Part shown: positions 29,479 through 37,782 of the stretch, in pieces | How the letters are laid out: every line of letters begins with the position of its first letter | How positions within the stretch are numbered: the stretch's first letter is position 1 | From: Sporosarcina cascadiensis | GTDB lineage: Bacteria > Bacillota > Bacilli > Bacillales_A > Planococcaceae | Assembly: GCF_009650995.1 (NCBI RefSeq) | Contig: NZ_WHVV01000003.1 | Location: forward strand, 233,843-297,842 | Direction of reading: 5' to 3' | Length of the DNA stretch: 64,000 nt | Program-made: the position numbers and the translations under genes | Notes under the pieces: model-generated | The model's input: only the letters and a program-made list of their open reading frames with translations | What the model was told of the DNA's origin: nothing | The model's database searches: none

Positions 29479-29523
29479 GCCGACTCCTACACGTTTGTAT
29501 AACTTGGCGGAGCCGGTTTTTTG
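29479..29523 (+). terminator. Riboswitch-controlled terminator
   Basis: CCGACTCC pairs with GGAGCCGG (one A-C mismatch) across a loop of about 20 bases and is followed by TTTTTT. It lies between the lysine aptamer and the transporter gene, where attenuation would be expected. Confidence 0.75.
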
Positions 29524-29581
29524 CTCTTTAATCCTTTTGTATGGTCGATATGATCTGGCAATTAGAAGAGGAGGAATTGAT

Positions 29582-31150
29582 ATGATTGGAACGTGGGTAT
29601 CCATTTTGCCTCCTGTTATCGCTATCGTCATGGTATTGATTACGAGGAGGGTATTATTGTCGCTGGGGGCGGGAATTGTTACAGCGGCCTTGCTCATCGC
29701 GTCATTTTCTCCCGTGGAGACATTGAAAAATGTCTGGACGGCAATGACGATTTCATTTTGGGATGGCGGACTAAATACGTATAACATATTTATTATGCTA
29801 TTTTTATTATTGCTTGGTGTCATCACAGCGTTTGTCAGCCTGTCCGGCGGCAGCGCAGCATTTGCAAGATGGGCGGTGACACGCATCCGGACGAAACGCG
29901 GAGCGAAATTGCTGACGATGATTCTCGGAATCGCTATTTTTGTGGATGATTATTTTAATGCACTGGCAGTTGGTCAGATTGCGAGACCGATTACGGATCA
30001 GCATAAAATATCACGTGCGAAACTCGCTTATTTTATTGATTCGACATCTGCTCCGATTTGTGTAGTCTCGCCGATTTCCAGCTGGGGCGCATTCCTGATC
30101 GGGCAATTGGCACTTATACTGGGGACAACAGCTGCAGTCAGCTATTCACCTCTGACCGCCTTCATTATGATGGCGCCGATGAATTTTTATGTGATTGCGA
30201 CGCTCTCCATGGTTTTATTCTTCGCATGGACGAACTATGACTTTTTTGAAATGAAAAAGCATGAGGATCGTGCTTCCAACGAAGGTTTGCTTTACGATCC
30301 AGATAAAGAGATTCCCGGTCAGCTTAAGGAAGAGTTTCCCGAGCATACACATGGAAAAGTACGTGATCTGGTAGCCCCGATCGTGACGCTGATTGTTGTC
30401 ACACTCGGTATGATGATCTACACGGGCTATAAAGAAGCGGGCATTTTCGATATATGGGCAATCTTCGAGAATACAGATGTTCCGAAATCATTAGTGGTTG
30501 GTGGTATCACGGCAACAGTTCTGGCGATGGTCTTATATATGGTGCAAATGAAAGTGAATAATACGGCTAGTTATTCTTGGATGGGCCGTGCGTTCATCAG
30601 CGGGCTGAAAGCAATGATGCCTGCGATTCTGATCTTGATTTTTGCTTGGGGTTTAACAGAATTGATCGCTACACTTGATACAGGTCTGTTTCTGTCTACT
30701 ATGGTGGAGCAATTGAATATTCCGGTAGCCTTCTTGCCTGTATTGATATTTATTCTGGCAGGATTAATGGCATTTTCTACAGGAACTTCATGGGGATCAT
30801 TCGGAATTCTATTACCGATTGCAGGAACTATCATGGTCAATGCAGCTCCTGAATTGCTATTGCCTGCATTAGCGGCAGTGCTTGCAGGAGCAGTGTTTGG
30901 TGATCACTGTTCACCGATTTCAGATACGACCATTCTGTCGTCTACAGGGGCAGGATGTAATCATATGGACCACGTAGCTACCCAGTTGCCTTATGCACTA
31001 GTGGCGGCAGGTGTCTCTGCTTTAGGATATTTCGTCCTTGGATTGACAGGTTCAGTTTGGATTGGTTTAGCAGCAGTTGTTATTATTTTAATAGTATTAT
31101 TTACGTATTGGACGGCCAAAGGCAGACAGCGGCAGGCACGCACAGCGTAA
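29582..31150 (+). CDS. NhaC-family transporter, probably lysine uptake (LysW type)
   Basis: The 522-residue membrane protein belongs to the NhaC family of the ion transporter superfamily and has about eleven hydrophobic helices. Recognisable parts are LSGGSAAFARWAVTRI near 90-105, FVDDYFNALAVGQI and GDHCSPISDTTILSS. The ATG at 29582 follows GAGGAGG; longer forms would run into the riboswitch terminator. NhaC members behind lysine riboswitches were predicted by comparative genomics to be lysine transporters (LysW), and this gene fits that pattern. Annotation by homology alone would call it a Na+/H+ antiporter. Confidence 0.88.
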   Translation: MIGTWVSILPPVIAIVMVLITRRVLLSLGAGIVTAALLIASFSPVETLKNVWTAMTISFWDGGLNTYNIFIMLFLLLLGVITAFVSLSGGSAAFARWAVTRIRTKRGAKLLTMILGIAIFVDDYFNALAVGQIARPITDQHKISRAKLAYFIDSTSAPICVVSPISSWGAFLIGQLALILGTTAAVSYSPLTAFIMMAPMNFYVIATLSMVLFFAWTNYDFFEMKKHEDRASNEGLLYDPDKEIPGQLKEEFPEHTHGKVRDLVAPIVTLIVVTLGMMIYTGYKEAGIFDIWAIFENTDVPKSLVVGGITATVLAMVLYMVQMKVNNTASYSWMGRAFISGLKAMMPAILILIFAWGLTELIATLDTGLFLSTMVEQLNIPVAFLPVLIFILAGLMAFSTGTSWGSFGILLPIAGTIMVNAAPELLLPALAAVLAGAVFGDHCSPISDTTILSSTGAGCNHMDHVATQLPYALVAAGVSALGYFVLGLTGSVWIGLAAVVIILIVLFTYWTAKGRQRQARTA

Positions 31151-31157
31151 ACTCACA

Positions 31158-31197
31158 TTAGACTAAGAGTGCCGGTACTATGGTTCTCTTAGTCTAA
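31158..31197. repeat. Perfect 12-base inverted repeat without a U-run
   Basis: TTAGACTAAGAG (31158-31169) pairs perfectly with CTCTTAGTCTAA (31186-31197) just after the NhaC-type gene. A-rich rather than T-rich sequence follows on the plus strand, so it is not a standard terminator; it could protect the 3' end of the mRNA or bind protein. Confidence 0.5.
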
Positions 31198-31206
31198 AAA
31201 AATGTT

Positions 31207-31235
31207 TTGACATGTTGAAAAGTACTGTTTATACT
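31207..31235 (+). promoter_or_regulatory. Strong sigma-A promoter for the NSS transporter
   Basis: TTGACA (31207-31212), a 17-base spacer and TATACT (31230-31235) are close to consensus, about 85 bases before the start codon. Confidence 0.75.
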
Positions 31236-31317
31236 AAATATACAGAACTTGAATTGTCAGAAAAAAGTGAATGGTGCTAAGTTTTGTGAAATAATATTTT
31301 TGAAGGGAGAGAGCAGT

Positions 31318-32838
31318 ATGGAAAATCGTTCGCAGTGGGGAACGAGAGCTGGTTTTATTTTGGCGGCGGTCGGTTCTGCGGTCGGGCTTGGAAACATTTG
31401 GCGCTTTCCGTATGTCGCATATGAGAATGGCGGCGGAGCATTCTTTATTCCGTATCTATTCGCATTGCTGACAGCAGGTATTCCGATTTTGATCATGGAA
31501 TTCACAATCGGACATAAGTACCGTGGATCCGCACCGCTTTCCTTTTTCCGTTTAGGCGGTAAAAAGACGGAATTTCTGGGCTGGTGGGGAATATTTGTTT
31601 CATTTGTTATTTCCACCTACTATGCGGTCATCATTGCATGGGCAATGAAGTATACAATTTACTCTTTTAATTTGCAGTGGGGGAAAGATCCTGAAGGTTT
31701 CTTCTTTGGAGATGTCCTGAAATTAGCGGATAATCCGGGGGATGTCGGAGGGCTGGTAGGAGGAGTTGCATTACCGCTTCTGCTTGTCTGGGCAATTTGT
31801 TTCGTTATTTTGCTGGGCGGTGTCAAGAAAGGGATCGAGCTGGCGAATCGGATATTTATTCCTGTCCTTTTTATACTTTTCATATTCGTCGTCATCCGTG
31901 CGATCACACTTGACGGAGCAATGGTTGGATTGGATGCATTCTTTAAACCGGACTTGGAGCAGCTGACGAATCCTCGTGTGTGGGTAGCTGCATACGGGCA
32001 CATCTTCTTCAGTTTATCCATTGCCTTTGCGATCATGATTACGTACGCCAGTTATTTGCCGAAGAAATCGGATATCACAAATAACGCGTTTATTACTGGC
32101 TTTGCCAACTCATCTGTTGAATTGCTCGCAGGTATTGGAGTGTTCGCGGTTCTTGGGTTCATGGCAACTCAACAAGGCGTGGATGTCAGTGAAGTCGCAG
32201 CAGCTGGAGTCGGTCTTGCCTTCGTTGTGTTCCCGGAAATTATCAATCAGATGCCCGGGATGAATGGGATATTCGGCGCATTCTTCTTCCTGTCGCTGCT
32301 CCTTGCAGGTATTACCTCACTCATATCGATCTGTGAGACGTATATTGCGGGATTATCGGATAAATTCAATATTTCAAGACGCCGTTCCGTTACGATCGGT
32401 GTTGGACTTTCTGCAGCAATTTCTATGCTGTACGCGACAAATGGCGGTCTGTATTTCCTTGATGCAGCAGATTACTTTATCAACCAATTCGGTATTGCTG
32501 TAATCGGTCTGGTGGAAGTAATCCTGCTGGCATGGGTATTCAGAAAGCTTGGCGTATTCGAACAGCATGCCAATGCAGTTTCAGATATCCGTCTTGGCTG
32601 GTGGTGGAAATTGTCATTGACAGTCATTACACCGCTTTTACTGGGGACCATGATGTTCTTCTTGATCAAAGATAATATCGCTGAAAACTATGAAGGGTAC
32701 CCGACTTCTTTCTTATGGACGATTGGCTGGCCGGTTGCCATTGGCGCGTTTGTCATGTCCATCGTATTCACTGCATTCAAGTGGAAAGACAATACACGGG
32801 TATCATCAGATTATGACGAAGATAAAGGAGGGCTTTAA
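31318..32838 (+). CDS. Sodium-dependent transporter, NSS (neurotransmitter:sodium symporter) family
   Basis: This is a LeuT-fold Na+-coupled amino-acid symporter of 506 residues and about 12 helices. The unwound TM1 motif GNIWRFPYVAYENGGG is at residues 25-40, and TM6 (AYGHIFFSLSIAFAIMITYASY) has the expected break. The ATG at 31318 follows GGGAGAGA. A 45-residue membrane peptide of the MetS type follows immediately, as in methionine/alanine importers of this family, so those amino acids are the likely substrates. The preceding lysine transporter has its own riboswitch; this gene has its own promoter. Confidence 0.93.
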   Translation: MENRSQWGTRAGFILAAVGSAVGLGNIWRFPYVAYENGGGAFFIPYLFALLTAGIPILIMEFTIGHKYRGSAPLSFFRLGGKKTEFLGWWGIFVSFVISTYYAVIIAWAMKYTIYSFNLQWGKDPEGFFFGDVLKLADNPGDVGGLVGGVALPLLLVWAICFVILLGGVKKGIELANRIFIPVLFILFIFVVIRAITLDGAMVGLDAFFKPDLEQLTNPRVWVAAYGHIFFSLSIAFAIMITYASYLPKKSDITNNAFITGFANSSVELLAGIGVFAVLGFMATQQGVDVSEVAAAGVGLAFVVFPEIINQMPGMNGIFGAFFFLSLLLAGITSLISICETYIAGLSDKFNISRRRSVTIGVGLSAAISMLYATNGGLYFLDAADYFINQFGIAVIGLVEVILLAWVFRKLGVFEQHANAVSDIRLGWWWKLSLTVITPLLLGTMMFFLIKDNIAENYEGYPTSFLWTIGWPVAIGAFVMSIVFTAFKWKDNTRVSSDYDEDKGGL

Positions 32839-32976
32839 ATGGATAACGGAATGAGCGGCTCCGCTATACTCATGATGCTGGTTGGTGTCACGATCATCTG
32901 GGGTGGTCTGTTTTTAAGCATCTTCTATGCGACTGTTTTGTCAAAGTTCAGAAAGAAATACAAAACTGAACAATGA
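32839..32976 (+). CDS. MetS-like small subunit of the NSS transporter
   Basis: This 45-residue peptide starts at the base after the stop codon of the NSS transporter. GGAGGG lies inside the end of that gene, seven to nine bases ahead. One hydrophobic helix (ILMMLVGVTIIWGGLFLSIFY, roughly residues 10-30) is followed by a basic tail SKFRKKYK. This matches the small subunit that accompanies methionine/alanine NSS importers in Gram-positive bacteria. A terminator follows. Confidence 0.85.
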   Translation: MDNGMSGSAILMMLVGVTIIWGGLFLSIFYATVLSKFRKKYKTEQ

Positions 32977-32984
32977 CCGCAGGG

Positions 32985-33018
32985 CGTCTGCAGCGTATTT
33001 CGCTGTAGACGTTTTTTT
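32985..33018 (+). terminator. Terminator after the NSS transporter operon
   Basis: CGTCTGCAGCG pairs with CGCTGTAGACG (one G-U pair) and is followed by TTTTTTT. Confidence 0.85.
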
Positions 33019-33060
33019 AATAAATCACCATATTATTGTTCGTTGCAGCGGCGAACTTAA

Positions 33061-33089
33061 TTGAAGGTTTTCAGAATTTATGTTACATT
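33061..33089 (+). promoter_or_regulatory. Promoter of lipA
   Basis: TTGAAG (33061-33066), a 17-base spacer and TACATT (33084-33089) lie 41 bases before the lipA start codon. Confidence 0.6.
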
Positions 33090-33129
33090 GGCTTGAGTAG
33101 AATCTATCAACAGAATGGAGTAGGTAGCA

Positions 33130-34080
33130 TTGTCGTGTAGACCTGAAACCGGAAGAAAGACAGAGCATATTAAGAAGCCCGATTGGCTGAAGATTAAGCT
33201 GAACACCAATGAGAACTATACAGGTTTAAAGAAATTGATGCGTGAGAAAAATTTACATACAGTGTGTGAAGAGGCGCGCTGCCCGAATATCCATGAATGC
33301 TGGGGGGAACGCCGTACTGCAACCTTTATGATTTTAGGTGCTGTATGTACAAGAGCCTGCCGCTTCTGTGCCGTCAAAACAGGCTTGCCGAATGAACTGG
33401 ACACTGCAGAACCGGAACGCGTAGCAGAATCCGTTGAACTAATGAACTTAAAGCACGTTGTGGTGACAGCGGTTGCAAGGGATGATCTGAAAGACGGCGG
33501 CTCGGGTATTTTTGCGGAAACAATCCGCGCAATACGCCGCAGCAATCCTTTTACTACCATTGAAGTACTGCCGTCCGACATGGGCGGAGACCGTGATAAT
33601 CTGCAGCGTCTAATGGATGCAAAGCCCGATATTCTAAATCATAATATCGAGACAGTCCGCCGATTGACTCCAAGAATCCGTGCACGTGCAACATACAACC
33701 GTTCATTGGAATTATTATCACGTGCAAAAGAGATGTACCCGGAGATTCCGACTAAATCTTCCTTAATGGTGGGCCTTGGGGAAACTGTGGAGGAAATAAT
33801 CGAAACGATGGATGACCTTCGTGCACATGACGTCGATATCATGACAATCGGCCAATACTTGCAGCCAACAAAAAAACACGCAAAAGTGGTAAAATATTAT
33901 TCACCGGATGAATTCGGTGAATTACGTAAGATTGCAATGGAAAAAGGGTTCTCGCATTGTGAGGCCGGGCCTCTGGTTCGCTCCAGCTATCATGCTGATG
34001 AGCAGGTCAATGCTGCCGCTAAGGAAAAGCAGCGCAAAGGCGACGAGCGACTTGAACTGGAACAGCAAGCGAGCAGCTAA
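33130..34080 (+). CDS. lipA: Lipoyl synthase LipA
   Basis: This radical-SAM enzyme inserts two sulphur atoms into protein-bound octanoyl groups to make lipoyl cofactors. The auxiliary cluster cysteines are C46, C51 and C57 ([13 protein letters not shown]), and the radical-SAM cysteines are C73, C77 and C80 (CTRACRFC). The conserved [10 protein letters not shown] is near the C-terminus. The start is TTG at 33130, preceded by GGAGTAGG; no in-frame ATG lies before the conserved [13 protein letters not shown]. subtilis has lipA (yutB) followed by yutC/yutD in the same way. Confidence 0.96.
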   Translation: MSCRPETGRKTEHIKKPDWLKIKLNTNENYTGLKKLMREKNLHTVCEEARCPNIHECWGERRTATFMILGAVCTRACRFCAVKTGLPNELDTAEPERVAESVELMNLKHVVVTAVARDDLKDGGSGIFAETIRAIRRSNPFTTIEVLPSDMGGDRDNLQRLMDAKPDILNHNIETVRRLTPRIRARATYNRSLELLSRAKEMYPEIPTKSSLMVGLGETVEEIIETMDDLRAHDVDIMTIGQYLQPTKKHAKVVKYYSPDEFGELRKIAMEKGFSHCEAGPLVRSSYHADEQVNAAAKEKQRKGDERLELEQQASS

Positions 34081-34099
34081 TATGGAAGTGAAGCTTACT

Positions 34100-34417
34100 A
34101 TGGTTATTTTAGAGAATATGCAATATGAAATAGCGGAAGAGTTTCGTGAAGGGTTTGATGAGGAAGCACTGAATGAACGGTTTAGTGAAGTACTCTTGAA
34201 GTATGATTATATTCTGGGTGATTGGGGTTATGGACAGCTGCGGTTAAAGGGATTTTTCGAAGACCGCAATGCCAAGTCTACCTACGAAACGAAAATCAGC
34301 ACAGTACAGGATTATATTTATGAATACTGTAACTTCGGATGTGCCTATTTCATTTTGAAGAAAATCGGTAAAGTTAAACCTGAGACGCAAGAAAAAACGG
34401 AAAAAGAACAAGATTAA
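34100..34417 (+). CDS. yutD: YutD family protein (DUF1027)
   Basis: This 105-residue protein of the DUF1027 family contains the strongly conserved block YDYILGDWGYGQLRLKGFF near residues 34-52 and YEYCNFGCAYFILKK. The ATG at 34100 is chosen because it aligns with B. subtilis YutD and has GGAAGTGA nine bases ahead; an ATG at 34082 is possible. It follows lipA by 19 bases. Its function is unknown. Confidence 0.9.
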   Translation: MVILENMQYEIAEEFREGFDEEALNERFSEVLLKYDYILGDWGYGQLRLKGFFEDRNAKSTYETKISTVQDYIYEYCNFGCAYFILKKIGKVKPETQEKTEKEQD

Positions 34418-34421
34418 AATG

Positions 34422-34458
34422 AAAGCTTCGGGCTAAAAATGCCTGGAGCTTTTATTTG
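34422..34458 (+). terminator. Terminator after yutD
   Basis: AAAGCTTCGGGC pairs with GCCTGGAGCTTT (two wobble pairs) around TAAAAAT, followed by TATTT. The U-run is weak. Confidence 0.65.
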
Positions 34459-34515
34459 TTCAGGCAAAAATATGATAAGATAGAGGAAGTTAAACAATAG
34501 GGAGGAAGAGGCGTT

Positions 34516-34962
34516 ATGTATTTCGTCGATCAGAAACAAATTAGTAAAACACTTGCATATATGGAGCAGCTGCTTCGTATTTTTGAAAAAGAAAGCGGCT
34601 GGCAGCAAAATGAATTAAACAAGCTTGCTCTTGAACGTATTGCACACGGTTTAATCGAAGGGATCATTGATGTCGGAAATTCAATGATTGATGGTTTCAT
34701 CATGAGAGACCCCGGCAGTTATGAGGATATAATTGATATTCTGGAAGATGAAAAAGTGATTACACCCGAGCAGGCGCGTCCATTGCGTGCGTTTATTTCA
34801 CTTCGTCCGATGATTGTCCGGCAGTTTACTGAAGTGAAAACATGTGAAGTGGAACAAGCAATCCGCGAGACGTCAGAAGAGTTAAGGCAGTTTCCGAAAC
34901 AAGTCCGTGATTACCTGGAAAATGAATTAGGACCTGTTTCTGCGTTTCTGCCGACGGAGTAA
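34516..34962 (+). CDS. yutE: DUF86 / HepT-like protein YutE
   Basis: This 148-residue helical protein is related to HepT, the HEPN RNase toxin of MNT-HEPN modules. The HEPN pattern RX4HXY appears to be degraded here: the place where it should lie reads LRPMIVRQF, with Arg for His and Phe for Tyr. No MNT antitoxin gene is adjacent, and the gene keeps its B. subtilis position between yutD and yutF, so a housekeeping role is more likely than a toxin. GGGAGG precedes the ATG. The stop overlaps the yutF ATG by one base. Confidence 0.88.
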   Translation: MYFVDQKQISKTLAYMEQLLRIFEKESGWQQNELNKLALERIAHGLIEGIIDVGNSMIDGFIMRDPGSYEDIIDILEDEKVITPEQARPLRAFISLRPMIVRQFTEVKTCEVEQAIRETSEELRQFPKQVRDYLENELGPVSAFLPTE

Positions 34963-35735
34963 TGGGTATGGCAAACTATAAGGCGTATTGTCTGGATTTA
35001 GACGGCACAATGTATCGCGGAAGAGAACCTATTACAGAGGCAGTGGATTTCGTCAACGGATGTCAGGCCTCAAATGCAGAGACATACTTCATAACGAATA
35101 ATGCAGCGCTGACACGTGCTGCTCAGCTGAAAAAACTGGCAGGTTTCGGTGTACGGACGGATGTCGATCATATTATGAATTCTGCCATAGCACTCGCAAG
35201 GTACTGTAAACAAAACTATGCAGGCGCGAGTGTAATGATGATTGGGGAAGAAGGCCTGGAAGAGGCCTTAGACGCAGAGGGAATTACGATTACCAATCAA
35301 AATCCCGATGTTGTGATGATGGGGCTGGATCGTCAAATTACGTACAGCAAGCTGTCGGAAGCCTGCCTTGCGATTCGCAACGGCGCAAAGTTTCTCGGGA
35401 CCAATGAAGATAAGAGATTCCCTACAGAACGCGGACTGGTTCCGGGCAACGGCTCCTTCCTTCAACTGATGGAAGCCGCAACGGGAACGAAGCCGGTTGT
35501 GGTCGGGAAGCCGGCTCCTCATATGCTGGAGTTCATTCAACAGCATGGCAATTATGCGAAAGAGGAAATGGTACTGATCGGCGATAATTACGATACTGAT
35601 ATATTGGCAGGCATCCGCTACGGCATTGATACTGCTTATGTCGCTACCGGTGTGACTCCTGCTGAAGAAGTGCTGATCAAAGAGGTTTTGCCGACTTATG
35701 TGCTTCCTTCATTGGCTGATTGGCCAAAAAAATAA
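34962..35735 (+). CDS. yutF: HAD-superfamily phosphatase YutF (NagD/AraL-like)
   Basis: This cytosolic HAD phosphatase of the NagD class has 257 residues. Motif I is CLDLDGTMYRG near residues 9-19 (nucleophilic Asp, then acid/base Asp), motif II is FITNNA, motif III lysine is VVVGKPAPHML, and motif IV is LIGDNYDTDI. The ATG overlaps the yutE stop, with a second ATG two codons later as an alternative. B. subtilis YutF is reported to dephosphorylate nucleotides and sugar phosphates. Confidence 0.92.
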   Translation: MGMANYKAYCLDLDGTMYRGREPITEAVDFVNGCQASNAETYFITNNAALTRAAQLKKLAGFGVRTDVDHIMNSAIALARYCKQNYAGASVMMIGEEGLEEALDAEGITITNQNPDVVMMGLDRQITYSKLSEACLAIRNGAKFLGTNEDKRFPTERGLVPGNGSFLQLMEAATGTKPVVVGKPAPHMLEFIQQHGNYAKEEMVLIGDNYDTDILAGIRYGIDTAYVATGVTPAEEVLIKEVLPTYVLPSLADWPKK

Positions 35736-35766
35736 GCATAGCGTCTAAGGCTATGCTGCTTTTTAT
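35735..35766. terminator. Terminator between yutF and yuzB
   Basis: AGCATAGC pairs with GCTATGCT and is followed by GCTTTTTAT. It lies between two converging genes. For the minus strand only a short A-rich flank (reading as U) is available. Confidence 0.65.
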
Positions 35767-35768
35767 AA

Positions 35769-36005
35769 TTAAAAAAGTGGATTCTCTTCGATGAATTGAT
35801 AGATTGCTGCTGTCAGTTCATCAGGCGTCTCCGCTTCAACTAGTTCACCGTTGACGATCGCATATAGTGTATCCGCGCATTTAGTGCAGTAGCTCAAACA
35901 TCCGTACTCAAGTACATCAATGTTCGGGTCTCTTTCTAATGTCTCAAATACTGGATAGGAACCATTCGCCAAATTACTGATACAGAATTCCACGATGGGA
36001 TTCAT
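35769..36005 (-). CDS. yuzB: YuzB family protein (DUF1450)
   Basis: This 78-residue protein has four cysteines: C8 (VEFCIS), then C36, C40 and C43 (EYGCLSYCTKC). The pattern resembles thioredoxin-like ferredoxins and could bind a metal or an Fe-S cluster. The ATG at 36005 follows GAGGTGA six bases ahead and matches the B. subtilis YuzB start. It sits among Fe-S and respiratory genes. Function is unknown. Confidence 0.88.
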   Translation of the reverse strand: MNPIVEFCISNLANGSYPVFETLERDPNIDVLEYGCLSYCTKCADTLYAIVNGELVEAETPDELTAAIYQFIEENPLF

Positions 36006-36070
36006 CTTTCTCACCTCGCCTACTAGGAATGGTACTCTTTTTTTAGTTTACCGTCAATGAACATGGCATA

Positions 36071-36099
36071 TTGTGAAAAGAATCACATACTGCTATAAT
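36071..36099 (+). promoter_or_regulatory. yutJ promoter overlapped by a Rex-like operator
   Basis: TTGTGA (36071-36076), a 17-base spacer and TATAAT (36094-36099) form a strong promoter. The -35 box is part of TTGTGAAAAGAATCACAT (36071-36088), which matches the Rex consensus TTGTGAA-N4-TTCACAA at 12 of 14 defined positions. It also contains TGTGA-N6-TCACA, an Fnr/Crp-like box. The position over the -35 box suggests repression, fitting Rex, the NADH sensor that controls NDH-2 genes in Bacillus. Confidence 0.6.
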
Positions 36100-36145
36100 A
36101 GCAAATGAGGTTTGAGCGGAAATATAGACATAGAAGGAGAACATT

Positions 36146-37213
36146 ATGAGGAAATTACTATTACTAGGTGCCGGCTATGGCAATATGCGCATATTGCTTC
36201 GCCTGCTGAATAAAGACTTGCCGGACGACATGGAAATCACACTTGTGGACCGGACACCGTTTCATAGTCTGAAAACAGAATTTTACGCACTGGCTGCCGG
36301 GACGGTTCCTGATTCAGATATTCGAGTGGCGATTCCGAATCATGAGCAGTTACAAGTGATTGAAGGCGAGATTCAGGAAATAAAGCCGGAGCAGAATGAA
36401 GTCGTTCTGAAAGACGGACAGGTATTGACATACGATGATCTGGTCATCGGTCTGGGAAATGTGGACAATTATCATGATGTGCCCGGTGCTGCAGAACATA
36501 CACTAAGCATTCAGACAATCGGCAAGTCCAGAACTACCTACCAGACTCTTCTCGGACTGAGCGGAGGGGCAACAGTAGGGATAGTAGGGGCCGGTTTAAG
36601 TGGTATTGAGCTGGCGAGTGAGCTGCGTGAAAGCCGGCCGGATCTGAATATTAAACTGTTTGACCGCAGTCCGCGGATTTTGCGTGACTTCCCGGAGCGT
36701 TTAAGTAATTACGTGAAAGGCTGGTTTGACGAGAATAATGTAGAAGTGGTTGCCAATTCAAACATAACAAAAGTCGGTGAGAGCACTCTTCATAATCACG
36801 AAGAAACAATTGAAGTAGATGCTGTCGTATGGACGGCGGGGATCAAGCCGAGTCAGGTTATTGAGGAAATGGACATACAAAAAGATCGTTCAGGACGAGT
36901 CGTGCTGAATCAATACCACCAAATTCCAAATTACCCGAATGTCTATGCAGTAGGGGATATTGCGGCGCTTACGCATGCGCCAAGTGCGCAGCTGGCAGAA
37001 GTCCAGGCTGAGCAAATCATTCAAGTGCTGCGTCTGATCTGGAAAGACGAGCCATTGATGGAGAAAATGCCTGAACTGAAACTAAAAGGATTCATGGGTT
37101 CATTAGGAAAGAAACAAGGGTTTGCGTATCTGGCAGACCGCACAGTAACCGGGCGAATTGCAAGGCTGATGAAATCGGGTTTACTGTGGATGTATAAATG
37201 GCATAATGGGTAA
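36146..37213 (+). CDS. yutJ: Type II NADH dehydrogenase-like protein YutJ
   Basis: This FAD-dependent NADH:quinone oxidoreductase-family protein has 355 residues. The FAD-binding GAGYGNMR is near residue 8, the NAD-binding GIVGAGLSGIELASEL is near 148-163, and the second FAD segment is VYAVGDIAAL near 268-277. The C-terminus is amphipathic (MKSGLLWMYKWHNG), as in membrane-associated NDH-2. It is one of two NDH-2 genes in the window. The promoter has a Rex-like site. Confidence 0.9.
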   Translation: MRKLLLLGAGYGNMRILLRLLNKDLPDDMEITLVDRTPFHSLKTEFYALAAGTVPDSDIRVAIPNHEQLQVIEGEIQEIKPEQNEVVLKDGQVLTYDDLVIGLGNVDNYHDVPGAAEHTLSIQTIGKSRTTYQTLLGLSGGATVGIVGAGLSGIELASELRESRPDLNIKLFDRSPRILRDFPERLSNYVKGWFDENNVEVVANSNITKVGESTLHNHEETIEVDAVVWTAGIKPSQVIEEMDIQKDRSGRVVLNQYHQIPNYPNVYAVGDIAALTHAPSAQLAEVQAEQIIQVLRLIWKDEPLMEKMPELKLKGFMGSLGKKQGFAYLADRTVTGRIARLMKSGLLWMYKWHNG

Positions 37214-37220
37214 AAATGGA

Positions 37221-37249
37221 AACCTCCGCGATCATCTGCGGTGGTTTTT
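37221..37249 (+). terminator. Terminator after yutJ
   Basis: AACCTCCGC pairs with GCGGTGGTT (one U-G pair) and is followed by TTT. Confidence 0.65.
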
Positions 37250-37372
37250 CTTTAGCTGCCTTTTACAGTTAGCAAAAAAGCAGCCATCCAAATGCTGGAT
37301 GACTGCGGAATAAAAGATGTTTTACGATGAAACAGGCAAAGATGTTCTCAATTATTACTTTTCATTATCAAC

Positions 37373-37708
37373 CTATCCTGCATGGTAACCATGTGTTTCC
37401 ATCGCGTTGAAAACTGGTTTTAACTGGATGTGACCTTCACCGATCATCTCGTTTTCAATCATGACAAGCGGATAAAAGTACTCATCTTCACGGATTTTTT
37501 CAATGATTTCAATTTGGCGGGAATCTGCGGTCTCCTGCTCGATATCGATATAAGTAATCGAAAAAGGCTGGCCGGGATACTTTCTGGAAACCGCCGCTTC
37601 AAGCCACTCGTACGTATCTTTTGAAGAAGGTGCATTGACACAGCTCGCACAAATAATTTCTGCTCCATAGACCTCAATTGTTACTGGTTTTTGTGACATA
37701 TTGATCAA
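37373..37708 (-). CDS. yuzD: YuzD family protein (DUF1462)
   Basis: This 111-residue protein is similar to B. subtilis YuzD, with a probable thioredoxin-like fold. The motif IICASCVNAPSS near residue 18-29 has two cysteines separated by two residues, where a thioredoxin-type active site would be. It is transcribed divergently from the Nfu gene yutI, as in B. subtilis. Function is unknown; redox or Fe-S related work is a reasonable guess from the neighbours. Confidence 0.88.
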   Translation of the reverse strand: MINMSQKPVTIEVYGAEIICASCVNAPSSKDTYEWLEAAVSRKYPGQPFSITYIDIEQETADSRQIEIIEKIREDEYFYPLVMIENEMIGEGHIQLKPVFNAMETHGYHAG

Positions 37709-37782
37709 ACCTCCGAATCATTATTGGATTTTTTCTGCTAGGCAGTTTATAATAAGTATAAGGAAAGGAGAGTGTGATTACA

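Noticed and set aside
34516..34962. Active HepT/MNT toxin-antitoxin module at yutE
   Set aside because: There is no MNT partner, the catalytic motif looks broken, and the gene has a conserved core position.
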